A stretch of DNA of 64,000 nucleotides, from positions 63,519,242 to 63,583,241 of the forward strand of contig NC_134401.1 of the NCBI RefSeq assembly GCF_050003625.1, given 5' to 3'. The notes beneath the pieces are model-generated. The model was not told the DNA's origin. It ran no database searches and worked only from the letters and a program-made list of their open reading frames with translations. The stretch's first letter is position 1, and each line of letters opens with the position of its first letter. The position numbers and the translations under genes are program-made. Source of the stretch: Haematobia irritans (taxonomy: Eukaryota > Arthropoda > Insecta > Diptera > Muscidae). Shown here one piece after another: positions 24,718 to 35,471 of this stretch.

Positions 24718-25044
24718 TTATTTTTGAATGCAAATCTTAATTCGCAAAATTCGGTGGTCTGAAGTGAATTTTCCCATACGGTACTGATACTTTCGAAAGA
24801 AGCCGTGGCCAGAGAGGATCTGAGTTATGGAGTATTTTACTTCCCCATGTCTTCTCTCGACATAATTGTAGATGATTTTTGTTTTTTTTTTTTGGAACAG
24901 GCTTGATATAAGCTCTCTATTTTCAGTTGCATATTTGCAAGTATTTCTCCAACGCATTTCAAATATTTGTAGTTCTCTGTGCGTTTCAATTATAGGGCAA
25001 ATCCAATTGTTATTGCTTTTGATGTGTTCAATCCATGCATCCAC
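24718..25044 (-). pseudogene. LINE C-terminal fragment (region after reverse transcriptase)
   Basis: A 108-codon minus-strand frame contains RRHGEVKYSITQILSGHGFF followed by RKYQYRMG. This is the conserved R/HGE...TQ.LSGHG.F..Y..R.G signature found downstream of the reverse transcriptase in R1/LOA-type non-LTR retrotransposons. The frame lacks the Cys-rich end that normally follows (expected after the RMG), and no reverse transcriptase core is found upstream. I read it as an isolated dead fragment. The family is inferred from this signature alone. Confidence 0.6.
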
Positions 25045-26100
25045 GGAACTAACGAAAACAGTGATTTACCTGTAGTCTATAAGCAAATTTTATTCAGCTA
25101 AGAACAAAACTCTTGTCAATTACTGTTTTCATACAGTTATCGATATGCTTGTCAAAGTAGATAAACTCTTGACAGTGACAACATTCGACAGTTAAGGCCC
25201 CCAGATTATTTGGTTCAAGGTTGCTGAGTGATATACATACAGGGGGAGGAGGCACAAAATATTTACCCTTATAAATCATTTCTGTATGTGATTTTCAAGA
25301 GAAATATTGTTTGATATTCGGTAGCATGTCATCATGGTTGTTTGTCAACAATTATTATGTTGTTTTACATGCTTCCAAAGGTCATCGATGGAATGTATAA
25401 ATTTTCTTCTGCAATGAATTTTCTATGGCAAATGTTCCCCAGAATGATTGAGCAAATCTCATGTCACAAGTCCTTTGATTAAGATCTTTTTGGAATATGA
25501 TTGTAAATTTGCTTAAGTTGAAACGAACATACAAGAATGTTATTAATTGGATTATTCTGCTATGAAATTGCTCAATGGGATATACAGCTAATTATGCTCA
25601 AATAACAAATAAAAAAGATTCCGCAGCCAAAATTAATTGTTATTAGATTTCATTTTGTACTTTGAGCTCAGAACTTATGAAATTATACCGATTTTTAAAT
25701 CAAAATGGCTTGTATGCCGATAAACATTTAGTATTGCTGAATTTAATAATGGTGGTTTCAACTGAAGATTTGTCTAGAGATTAAAATTTACTTTTCTTGT
25801 ACAAATTCGAAAAGTACCAGAAGTTGAAGTTTTAGGGCGTTTTCGTTTCGCACAAAATATGTTGCCTTGGTGTTACACTACTTTTTCCCTCATTGTTTTT
25901 TAGCCCAAATGATATTGTCATTCCAAAGTTATTGTTAATTCATAATATTGTAAGGATCCAAAATCTAATCGAAATCGCCATTAGTTAACATATTGTTTGT
26001 ATAGTACAATAAATGTATTTCGGAAAGAAGATATTGTCTTTGTCTGGAGGCATTGGCACCTTTTTCTATGTTTCTGGCTGATCTTCACACCAAAATTCTG
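25045..26100. other. No gene or repeat recognised
   Basis: AT-rich sequence between two LINE remnants. No coding or repeat signal. Confidence 0.4.
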
Positions 26101-26195
26101 CTTATGCATATTTTTTTATATGTTTCGATGTAAAAATTATATGTTTGGAACTCAAACTTTTAGCACCGTTTAGCAATTTTTTTGAAGGTGTGCTG
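26101..26195 (-). mobile_element. Family A element reduced to its ends
   Basis: ATATGTTTCGATGTAAAAAT and GTTTGGAACTCAAAC (right-end blocks) are followed within 40 bp by TTTTTTTGAAGGTGTG (left end). About 400 bp of interior are deleted. It directly abuts the LINE remnant. Confidence 0.6.
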
Positions 26196-26199
26196 CATA

Positions 26200-27332
26200 A
26201 CCAACTGTTTAAACCATAATAGCTTAAAAGGCATACTTTATTTATTAAAAAAGGGAAATTACGCTATTAAAAATGAAAAGCATTTAGTGCTATCGGCGAG
26301 TCCACTTTTCGACAAAAAGTTTGAGACTCTAATCCCCAACAGTGAGGCGTGGTGCACACAGACCCCGGGGAATAAAGAATATATAGATTTCTACACTGAT
26401 GGCTCCAAATTGGATGGACAAGTAAGGTTCGGAGTATATTCTAATGATCTGGAACTTCGAATAGCGATAAGATTACCTAATCACTGTAGTGTTTTTCAGG
26501 CTGAAATATTAGCAATAAGTGAGGTGGCGAATTGGCTGAGAAGTAAAGTTCCAACAAATATTGACATTAATATATACTCAGACAGTCAACCTGCAATAAA
26601 ATCCTTGGACTCTGTGTTCCTTAACTCGAAAATGGCCATCGACTGCCGCAAATCTCTCAATGAGATGGCTGAGCAGCACAATATTCACCTAATATGGGTG
26701 CCTGGCCATAGGAACATACCGAGGAACTGCGAAGCGGATGAGTTGGCGAGGCTAGGGACTACTTTACATATTCCAGGGGAACTAGAATGCGTTGGTATGC
26801 CCCTGGCTACCTGCAAGCTTATGCTGCGTGAGAAGGCTGTTCTGATGGCAAATGTTCGATGGGAGAATTGCAAGGGTTGTAACGACACCAAGCAAATATG
26901 GCCCCATTTCAACATAAACCGCACACTAGATATGCTAATGTTCTCGAGACGTCAGATATCACTCCTGATATCTGCTATAATGGCCGCTGCCTGATAGGCG
27001 ATTTTGCAAAAACTATTGGCGCGAGGTATAATGACTATTGTATGAGCTGTCATGATGCAGAGGAAAAATAATCAAACACCTCTTGCGTGAGTGTCCTGCA
27101 TTTTGAGTAAAGTGCAAGCAACGTTTAGGAGCATATAGCTTCAGATTACTGGCGGATTTTTGGAACAATCTGGTTGGTTCAGCGAAGAAAAATAATCGAG
27201 AAGGTTCAGCGGTTAAAACTAGAAGTGCCCATATGTAATAGGAACTTTTAGTTAATGTGGTATCACAATGGACTGAATAGTCTAAGTGAGCCTGAATCTT
27301 AATCGGGCTGCCACTTTAACCTAAGTCAACCT
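26200..27332 (+). pseudogene. Non-LTR retrotransposon 3' remnant: RNase H domain, zinc-knuckle remnant and 3' UTR
   Basis: A frame open to 26994 encodes an RNase H domain. Counting from 26182, the catalytic acids are D73 (in FYTDGSK), E108 (FQAEILAI), D134 (IYSDSQ) and D186 (NCEADELAR). A one-base deletion near 26975 shifts the frame. Beyond it CLIGDFAKTIGARYNDYCMSC and then HLLRECPAF are readable in other frames, a C-x2-C...H...C knuckle seen after RNase H in I/LOA-type LINEs. The 3' UTR (27253-27332) ends in TAACCTAAG-type sequence. Endonuclease and reverse transcriptase are missing, so this is a 5'-truncated, dead insertion. The apparent start of the frame lies in the adjoining family A remnant and is not a real start. 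Confidence 0.85.
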
Positions 27333-30236
27333 AGTGCTATCGGCAGCCCTACGAATTTTTTCTTTGAGATCTTGTGTTGGTGTGGACCTTATCTTTGACT
27401 TGTTTCTCAAAGGAAGAAGTCTCAAGGTTGTAAATCGCATGATTTCGATGCGCAATTGTGATCACCTCTTTGAGAGATAACACGGTCCAAAAACTTTTCC
27501 CGTAGAAGGATAGTGACTTGGCTGCATTTGAGGAGCGTATTTCCATCTAAACGAAACGTTATCGTGATCATACGCCATAAAGTCTAAGTCCCACCACAAA
27601 ATATTATTAATCATTTCTCGATAGCGAAATTTATTCACCGTAACTCTTTCTCCAATCCGATTTTAGAAAACATTAAGTGCAATGAGCCCGCCGGACCATA
27701 ACGTACATCAAACAATCATACGTTGATGAAGCATAGGCTTTTCAACGATAACTGTTGAGTTTTTCGGGCACCACATGCATCAACATGTAGCTTATCGACG
27801 TAGTCTCAAGATGGAAACGTGTCGACATGATTTTTCAATGGAATTCCGGATAATGTTTATGGATTTGAAGGAGCCAGTCAGAAAAGACAAGAATATAGCC
27901 TCAAGGCTATATAAGGCTTGAGGTAAAATACGGCGTAGAGATGTTTTTCCAATTCACAAGATCGTCGAGGAATGGACTAACCTTCTCTCGGCACTTACCG
28001 CATCGAATGAACTTAGCTTCATCTATTGTCATTGCTCTAACATCCTATTCGATTTGGACTATTTTCACTTGTTTGGTAGTATTCCTTAGTCCGCCATTTT
28101 AAACCCAATTTCTCTGTATACAAATTCAAATGAAAGAATTACAGTTGTTAGTAAATACATGTTGTCATTTGCAACTATGTCATGGTATCAGATACAATAT
28201 CGACCTCTAATCATAATATGTTATATATGAATGTATGGTTAGCCAAATATTCGTCTTAAAAATATATTCGAGAGATATCATAAACGAATTGGTGGGGATA
28301 AAAACGACTACAAATGAAATATTGTCATTGCTATGCTCCTAAAGATTGTATCTGGTTTTATCCAAGTCATGGCCCTCTTTCTTGGCCAGTTGTTTAGCAC
28401 AAATCCTATTTGGTTAACTTTCTTAATGGCACTGAATTGAATTTTGTGGACTCTTTAAGTATAACCACAAAATTTCTTATTGTGATTTTTAACTTTGATT
28501 ATCTAGAGCTCCTTACTATCGAGTGGTCACAGGGTCGAATTAGCTGTGGCAAAATTATTGTTGCGGTTGAGCGACGAGAAGGCTTTCAAGCTAAATCGAA
28601 TCTCATCATCCTAATGCGAAATATTAAAGTCTTAATCATATTATGATTACAATGACTATGCCATAGGCCATAAAAATATTATTGTAACTTCTTTGCCTTT
28701 GATTCGTCCCATACCAAGTGGTGACAGAGGCGGACAGACAGCCACCCAGAGTATATATATGTGAAAAAAACACACACACACATACACAAAAACACACTAA
28801 ACAATTTGTCCAACAACAGAGTTTGAGAGATTTACAAATAGCATTTGCCAACGCCCCACATATCCATCGAGAGAAAAAAAAACAAACAAAATAAACGGGG
28901 ACTTTTTTGCTGGACTAGTAAGAAAATAAGAAAAATATGGAAAGTTTTTTTGCAACTTTGCAAGCAAATCAAAATCGATTGTTAAGATATTTCTCTTTTA
29001 TATCGTTCTCGAACACACATATTAGGGTGGGTCAAAGGTAGTTATGATTGGTACTCGATTTTAAAAATTCATTTTCGACTTAGAGGCAATAAATTGTTGC
29101 CATTTCCTCTTTATATCATGACAGCTATATACCAGGGCTTCAGTACAAATGAAATCGTTAGTAGTCTGATAGAAAAAGAACGGGGTTCTCTTTTGTTGCT
29201 TCTAAATGATAATGCTGGACTCTGGCAACAAATGATTCCTATGTGGGAGGTATTCAATAGTTCACAGATATATGCCTAAAGATTCACTAGGATCAAAATA
29301 TAAATAGGCATTTCAGTAGGTAATCATGTTTTGAGAATACTGAGCTGCTCAGCCATCTTACTGAGAGATATGCAGCGGTCTGTTGTCGGGAAATTTATTA
29401 GCCTTCTCGGTGTTGACGTTTAGTTTATTTTATTTATTTATCTTTACTAAAAAGCAACTGGCCCTTTGATTCGGAGTCAAAAGATCAATTCAAATTTCCG
29501 CCAACCATAAAAACTGTCTTTTGAGACAAATGAAAAAATTTCGTTTAAAAGTCATACCATACCACTCTAATACACAGTTCGAATACAATCGTCACAATTT
29601 CATATTTGGTAAAAAGCTTGCAAGGATATTTGTTCCATATTTATAAATCGACCGACCGGAAATCAATAGAATTTTTGCGGCCACAGCCAAAGAAATGAAA
29701 ACAAAGAAAAGGTCTCGACTACCACTCTAGTACATGAAGACAGGCATATCGCTGTTATTCGTAGAAATTAGTCAATGCCCCTTGTTCATGAGAGGCCACC
29801 CCTTCGATGTGGGTCAACAAAACTACTTCAGAATTCTTTCAGCACACATGGTTGCCATATTTGCTGGACTTCCTGCTGTTCTTATCATGACTTCGATGTT
29901 GGAAAGGGGAGTCGTTGTGGTTACAAGGCGAAATAGAATTCACAATTGTTCCTATTTGGATGTTTGCTTTGCGCTATACTCGTAGCAGGATCATCAAGTG
30001 TTTAGTTCAATAACAGACCTAAATGGGAGGTATGAATGGTTACAGCATCTAGCCAATGAATTGGAATCTAAAACTTGCAAAAGTTTACTTTTCCAGTTTT
30101 TTAGTATTAAAATATCCGATCATAAAATTTAAGACGGTGGCCACATCTTTTAAAAAATAAAAACAAAAATGTTTCCATTTACATCGTAACATTTTCCATT
30201 ATTGACCGTATTATGTTTGCTGAGCATTGTGTTCAC
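27333..30236. other. No gene or repeat recognised
   Basis: Unassigned sequence. A short AC-rich tract lies at about 28770-28800. Open frames (for example 28410-28646 and 29734-29985 plus) show no known motif. Confidence 0.4.
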
Positions 30237-30238
30237 TA

Positions 30239-30433
30239 CACAGAAAAAAAGTTCACTAATTTTTTTTCAATTAAAGTCTTAATTGAATTTTAAAAAATAT
30301 TCAATTAAAAATTTAATTTATTCAAATTTTTTTTAATTGAAACAAAAATCATTTCTGTTATTGAAGACATTTCAATTAAAAAATTAATTGGATCAATTAT
30401 TTTCGTGATTGAATCAGAAAAAACTGTTGTGTG
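30239..30433. mobile_element. TA-flanked TIR element, short family P copy
   Basis: Begins CACAGAAAAAAAGTTCAC and ends ACTGTTGTGTG, with TA at 30237-30238 and 30434-30435. The interior consists of TCAATTAAA / TTTAATTGA repeats. The ATTAATTGGATCAATTATTT block matches 19169-19660. Confidence 0.7.
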
Positions 30434-30435
30434 TA

Positions 30436-30904
30436 AAGGTGGGTATTAAGTTCGAGTTTAGCTGCTAAAATCGTCATTTTTTTTACGATTACTTTTCTTT
30501 AATAATCCATTTTAAGGAATACAAACTTTGTGAAAATTTGCTTTGGGGTATTCCCCATCAAGTTATAATGAAATCTGCAACAAATATGTATAATTTTATG
30601 GCTTTTTTACTGATTTAGTTTTCACTTTAAGGTGGGTATTAAGTTCGAGTTTTTTCACTAAAGTGAAAACTAAATCAGTAAGAAAAGGCATAAAATTATA
30701 CATATTTGTTGCACATTTTATTATAACTTGATGGGGAATAGCCCAGAGCAAGTTTTCACAAAGTTTGTATTCCTTAAAAAGTATTATTAAAGAAAAGTAA
30801 TCGTGAAAAAATGGCAATTTTAGCGGCTAAACTCGAACTTAATACTCACCTTTAGTGAAAAAATTACGATTTAAGCGGCTAAACTCGATCTTAATACTCA
30901 CCTT
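30436..30904. repeat. Large inverted repeat (hairpin) of a foldback element
   Basis: The left arm (30436-30629) and right arm (30659-30853) are near-identical reverse complements of about 195 bp. Each is bounded by AAGGTGGGTATTAAGTTCGA / its complement AATACTCACCTT. A 29-bp loop contains another copy of that terminal motif. A further partial terminus (30854-30904) lies on the right. The pattern suggests two head-to-head copies of one TIR element. No coding content. Confidence 0.85.
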
Positions 30905-31809
30905 AACGAGTATAGTGGCGGGGGATTATTTACTATTATGTATGAAATTGTAAGGAGAGTATTATTGGGAGCTACCATGGTGCATTGATTAGGATGGCCG
31001 CCTTCCAAGCAAAGGGCAAAAATATACGTTTTTGTTTAAAATTTCGTTGAAGAATTATGGTTTACTTTCTTACGTGCACTCAACCACTGCTGAAATAATC
31101 CAATTATCCATGTTTCATTTACTAAATGCACGCCTTCTTAAATAGTAACTCTTCAGTTGAAAATACGTAAATGTTATTCATAATGTTATTCATAATTTTA
31201 TTAGGAATTTTAATTAAATTAAAATCACTATAACGTATCGTTGTCTAATATTGTCATAGCAAATTTAATTCAATCGAAAATTCACAATGGGTTATTCTAA
31301 CTATTGTATTTTTTTCGCATGAAATTTAAAAAATATAACAAACTTCTTTGAGTCCTGTTGTGATGTATGTATATACACCTAAATTTATTTTTGGGAAATT
31401 GTGCCCATTTGCAGAAATAGATGTCACATAACATCTAGATTTTCATCCACACAAACAACAATTTTAGCACGAAAAAATGATATTAGTTTGTCTTAAATTT
31501 CATTGGAGTAGAAGTAAGTAATTTTTCTTGTGTACGGAACCTATATCCAAATCCAAACTATTTTTTATATAGAAATTGTTCAAATATTGAAATAGTCTTA
31601 AAGTACAAAACTCTTAGCCATGTCATTTATTACTTAGTTACTCAGTAATTATACCCAACAATCAATGATCTAAAGTATCATAAAAGTTTCATTCGATTTG
31701 AAAAAGTTGCATTTGATGTGAAAAAAAGTTTCACTTGATTTGAAAAAGGTTTCATTTGATGTGAAACATCGTTTGAAGTGAAAATGCCCTATATGAACAG
31801 ACCTACTAG
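30905..31809. other. Mostly featureless; one SINE-head-like scrap
   Basis: GGGAGCTACCATGGTGCATT at 30969 resembles the tRNA-derived head of the SINE, followed at 31040 by a TTTAAAATTTCGTTGAAG piece like the end of element E. The rest shows no recognised feature. Confidence 0.4.
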
Positions 31810-32383
31810 CAGAGATGGTCTGTATCAAACTTTTTTAGGTTTGCGACTGTCGCAAAGTTGTAAACGTCGTAAACGTCACATACGCGCCGTAAATATAGAA
31901 AAAGTAACAAAAGTCGCAAACTGAAAATACTTTAGTAGCGTCTGCTAGGCAGCGAATTCGATGATATCCAAGACGATGGTAGGTGCGAAGAAGTTTCAAT
32001 TCTTAGGAATGTTCACAATTTTCGGTTTTAGTCCCCACATTTTCCCTATTGCTTTTTGCACGAGTACAGGGTAACCGTGGATTTCCTCGTCCTTTCTTAG
32101 CTTTAAGTTCAGTCTCCTGTCCAATATAACTCCAAGGTATTTTACACACTCACTAACGGGAATTTCGATACCACCTAAGAAAATAGGCTTGACCATGGGA
32201 AAACTTTCACAAATTTCTGCAGAAACTCACAGCAAATGCTGTCAAACTAAATTAAAAAATGTTCAGGATTTCTTCTATTCAAAATTTGGTTTTCTACAGT
32301 AGGTTTACGACTTTTGCGACATACGTATTATACCGTCGCAAACGTATGTCGCAAAAGTCATAGTTTGTGACAGGCCAACCCTG
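31810..32383. mobile_element. hAT-type element with perfect 8-bp duplication and captured LINE sequence
   Basis: Ends CAGAGATGG and CCAACCCTG (reverse complement CAGGGTTGG), with direct duplication CCTACTAG at 31802-31809 and 32384-32391. The subterminal regions are filled with TTGCGAC / GTCGCAA repeats on both sides (CAAACTTTTTTAGGTTTGCG and the complement-like TTTACGACTTTTGCGAC). There is no transposase. The centre holds a minus-strand fragment of LINE reverse transcriptase (31996-32196). A one-ended copy lies at 60775-61179. Confidence 0.88.
31996..32196 (-). pseudogene. LINE reverse transcriptase C-terminal fragment inside a hAT element
   Basis: A 67-codon minus-strand frame reads ...VSECVKYLGVILDRRLNLK... 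and then AIGKMWGLKPKIV. This is the K.LGV.LD..L.....H segment and following WGL.P.... segment at the end of the reverse transcriptase domain of R1/LOA/I-type non-LTR elements. The catalytic part is absent. The equivalent segment in the copy at 60775-61179 is more decayed but still recognisable, so the capture predates the spread of this element. Confidence 0.75.
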
Positions 32384-33864
32384 CCTACTAGAAACTCTTA
32401 AAAATCCATTATTCGAGTCCATGTTTTTATCAACCTAATGGATGTGCCTGCTAATGGTTACAATTCAAAGACCAATATCGTTCGCATTTTCTTGGTAGGC
32501 AAGAACTCTATACTGATAGAAGAATCGAAGTGTAACGACCATTGAACCTTTCATTGGTTATTTTGGTGAGATAGCGATGTTAGGTAGGTGGGGCAGACTC
32601 TGTTTTGAAAACAATCAAAAATAGCAAAGAAAGCTAAATCCACCAAGATGCTGATAGTGCAAATTTTTAACAAATTTCACGCTTAACAAGCATACGAAAA
32701 TATTCACCCTCACAGACTCTCGTTCACAAACACACACCCGCACATATACACTCATACACACAGACACACAACCAAATACACCCACATTCGTTCAATTACG
32801 TATGTGTGGCAGCATTCTCAGGGGGTTTACTCCCCTCAAATTTCAGCTGGTTTAGTATCTAAGCTCAAGAATCCTAATACTTCAGAAGGAACTCTAACAA
32901 AAAAAAACCTATCTAGGAGTATGTGTTGATGTATGCGTATTTGTGTGTGTTTGTGTATTATATCGCTAGTAAGTATGTTTTCTATTCTATTGTGTCTTTG
33001 TTAAGAGACGAAAAGAATTTATGTCAGGTTTTAGCATCAAAGCTTAAAAACATAAGAAAGGCAACAACAACAATCCAACGAAAATAAATTCTTTGAAATT
33101 TCAATTGCATTTTTACGTTTGACATTTGCCCCCTTCCGTTTTCCCCATGTTCGAAATTGGAGGCAAAATTCTAGAAATATTCGAGGTATAAATTCAAACA
33201 CATTCCACTCCATGACACTCCAAGTCACTCCACTCTCTTCCCATGTAGATAGCGTGCCATAAGATTTTCGTAGCAAAATCCTCGAAACTTTAAATCAGTC
33301 GCCGAACCAACGGAACGTACGTAAATGCGTACAAAAGCAAAAAACACGCGTACTCAAATCCTCAAATGGAGGCTAAGGCCAAAGTTGTTCGATAAGAGCT
33401 TCATCGTATTTGACACAGACTTGCAAAGATTTAGAAGTGTTTTTCGTTCGTTGCTATCGTACATTTCAAACACCAGTTCTTCACCATTCACCCCCATCAT
33501 CCATGATTATTTTCCTAAATTATTTTTCTTCTGTTGTTATTTCGTATTCTTTTCAAGTTCAATTCGTGAAAAAAAGCTCCGCCAAGGCATACGGGTAGGA
33601 GGGAGGGTTTCGGATGATTGCGAGATTTGTCTTTCCTTGTTTAATCAACCAAAGAGGAGGTCTTTTGTCTAGTCGCTATGCAAAGGATATCGATATTCAC
33701 AGCAGCACACACATATTCTGGGCTGTATATTTTCATAGTATATGGAATTTTCATAAATCTATCAGTAGGTAGACGGGAAATGTCAGAAATCACTATAGGC
33801 AAACTATAATTTTTATACTCACCATATTGGTGAGGATGTTGTAAAATAGTCAATCTATCCATCT
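32384..33864. other. No gene recognised; CA-rich tracts and a promoter-like motif
   Basis: CA-rich sequence at about 32700-32790 and GT-rich sequence at about 32930-32960. At 33295-33300 there is TCAGTC, a match to the fly initiator consensus. CCAACGGAACGT (33307-33318) follows, matching the motif-ten element at 11 of 12 positions but at +11 instead of +18. An open frame at 33325-33672 (115 codons, plus) begins just downstream and has no recognisable domain. I do not call a gene. Confidence 0.3.
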
Positions 33865-34407
33865 CCCAGCAAAAAAAAGTGTCGCCAAAAAAGTAGTGAA
33901 AATGATCCTTTTGGATCCGGAAGTGGTGCAAAATTAGCGCAGAAGCGATGAATTTAACATGGGCTTGTCATAGGGCGGATGTCCACTATTTCAACAGCCG
34001 TTGCACTGAATATGCATAACTTCTTTAGATGTGATCCGAATTCAGTGTTTTGGATGTGAATTAAAAAATTTTGTAGCATTTTGACTAATAATTAATTATT
34101 ATAATTTTTAATGCAATCTAACGCTTGTCTGAAATATTTGACCTCAATTTTTCTAGAATGAATTTAGAAATTTTTTTCAACAAAATTTAAATAATTTATA
34201 CCATCTTATTAATCCTTACCCTGTTTCTAACATATTTGAAAGAAAAAATGTTAAAATTTCCGTTTAAACGTATGAAAAAAGCGAGTTATAAAAATTTTAA
34301 TCAAAAGAACTTCCTGAGTAGTTAAAATAAAGAACATCTCTGGAAGGAAATTTTTGCAAAAAGGCTTGACTTTAAAAGCAGTTCCAATTTTTTTTTTTTT
34401 TGCTGGG
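33865..34407 (+). mobile_element. TIR element, family I, copy 1
   Basis: Ends CCCAGCAAAAAAAAG and TTTTTTTTGCTGGG. Internal blocks AAAGTAGTGAAAATGATCC, CATGGGCTTGTCATAGG and GTATGAAAAAAGCGAGTTAT are shared with copy 2 (44586-45157). Non-coding, 543 bp. Confidence 0.75.
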
Positions 34408-34447
34408 CTGTCAAGTGAAACCACATTACTGCCGAACAATTCGCAAA

Positions 34448-34560
34448 AATGACTTAAGATGTTGCCGCATACACTGATCCAAAGATTTCGTCTTAACTCC
34501 ATTAATTTTGGTATTGACTCCGAAATAAAGAATGATGCTAATTTTCGAAGCAATCAGATC
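34448..34560 (-). mobile_element. Family H fragment
   Basis: The reverse complement matches the right end of family H (GGTATTGACTCCG... and CCAAAGATTTCGTCTTAACT). Both termini are missing. Confidence 0.5.
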
Positions 34561-35471
34561 GGAAGCAAGCTGAAGAAACTAATGCCGAAGGAGTTAAGGC
34601 TTACAAGTAAATATTTTTTGACAAAGTTACTTTTCCTTAGCTGGTTAAGCACTCTTACATTTTAGTCAGCATATTTTAAGCTGAAATCAAAACAATAATA
34701 ATGATTGAGGAGGAAACCAACAATAGCAAAACAAGACAAATGAAGAAAGAGGAATCACCGACAGAATAAACTCAGTCAACTGCACTCAAATTTGACTATG
34801 TCATCGGAAAGGTGATATGTTTGTGCAAACTTAACATATGAAGGCAAAGTCGACAATCAAATAGAGTTTTTCGATTTTCAAGTGTTATTCGCATTCGGTT
34901 TTGTGAATTATCCCAAATTATTCTGATAATTGGTTGATAGTTTCGCTGCAACACACAAAAAAATAAAATATGAATTTGTACATAAATTTGTACATTTTAA
35001 AAAATTTATGAACTTTTTCATAAAATAGATGTAAGTTTTCGTAATATATTTTGCCGTAAATACTTGTTATTAAACTATAAACTGTTTAATAATATGCATG
35101 GACTCTTTTATAGAATTAATTAAATTTTACGTAATATATCCAAAAATACTGGGTTTCTCTTAGCGTGAGAGAGCCACAACATAGAGTTACTCTCATATGT
35201 ATACAATACAAACATATAATATGAGACAAAAAACAAACATAATGTTTTTGAAGGCAACACGTGTCTTTGCTGTGTTTGTTTTTTCAGTTCAGCTTGAGTC
35301 GCCGTCGTGATTTGAGATTATTTATTACTGGAAAAGGTTGACGAAACGAAACAATTTTATTAATGGAAGCGTTGGTGCTCATGTTTATAAGTAAGAAAAT
35401 TAAAAAAAAAATCCAAAAGAAAAAAGAAAAGTATAAAATTTAAAATTTAATGCTTGACGTTTTTGTATATA

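Noticed and set aside
26182..26994. A complete 270-residue host RNase H-like protein
   Set aside because: The frame begins with a TTG inside a family A remnant, and homologous LINE coding continues past its stop after a one-base shift. It is a retrotransposon remnant.
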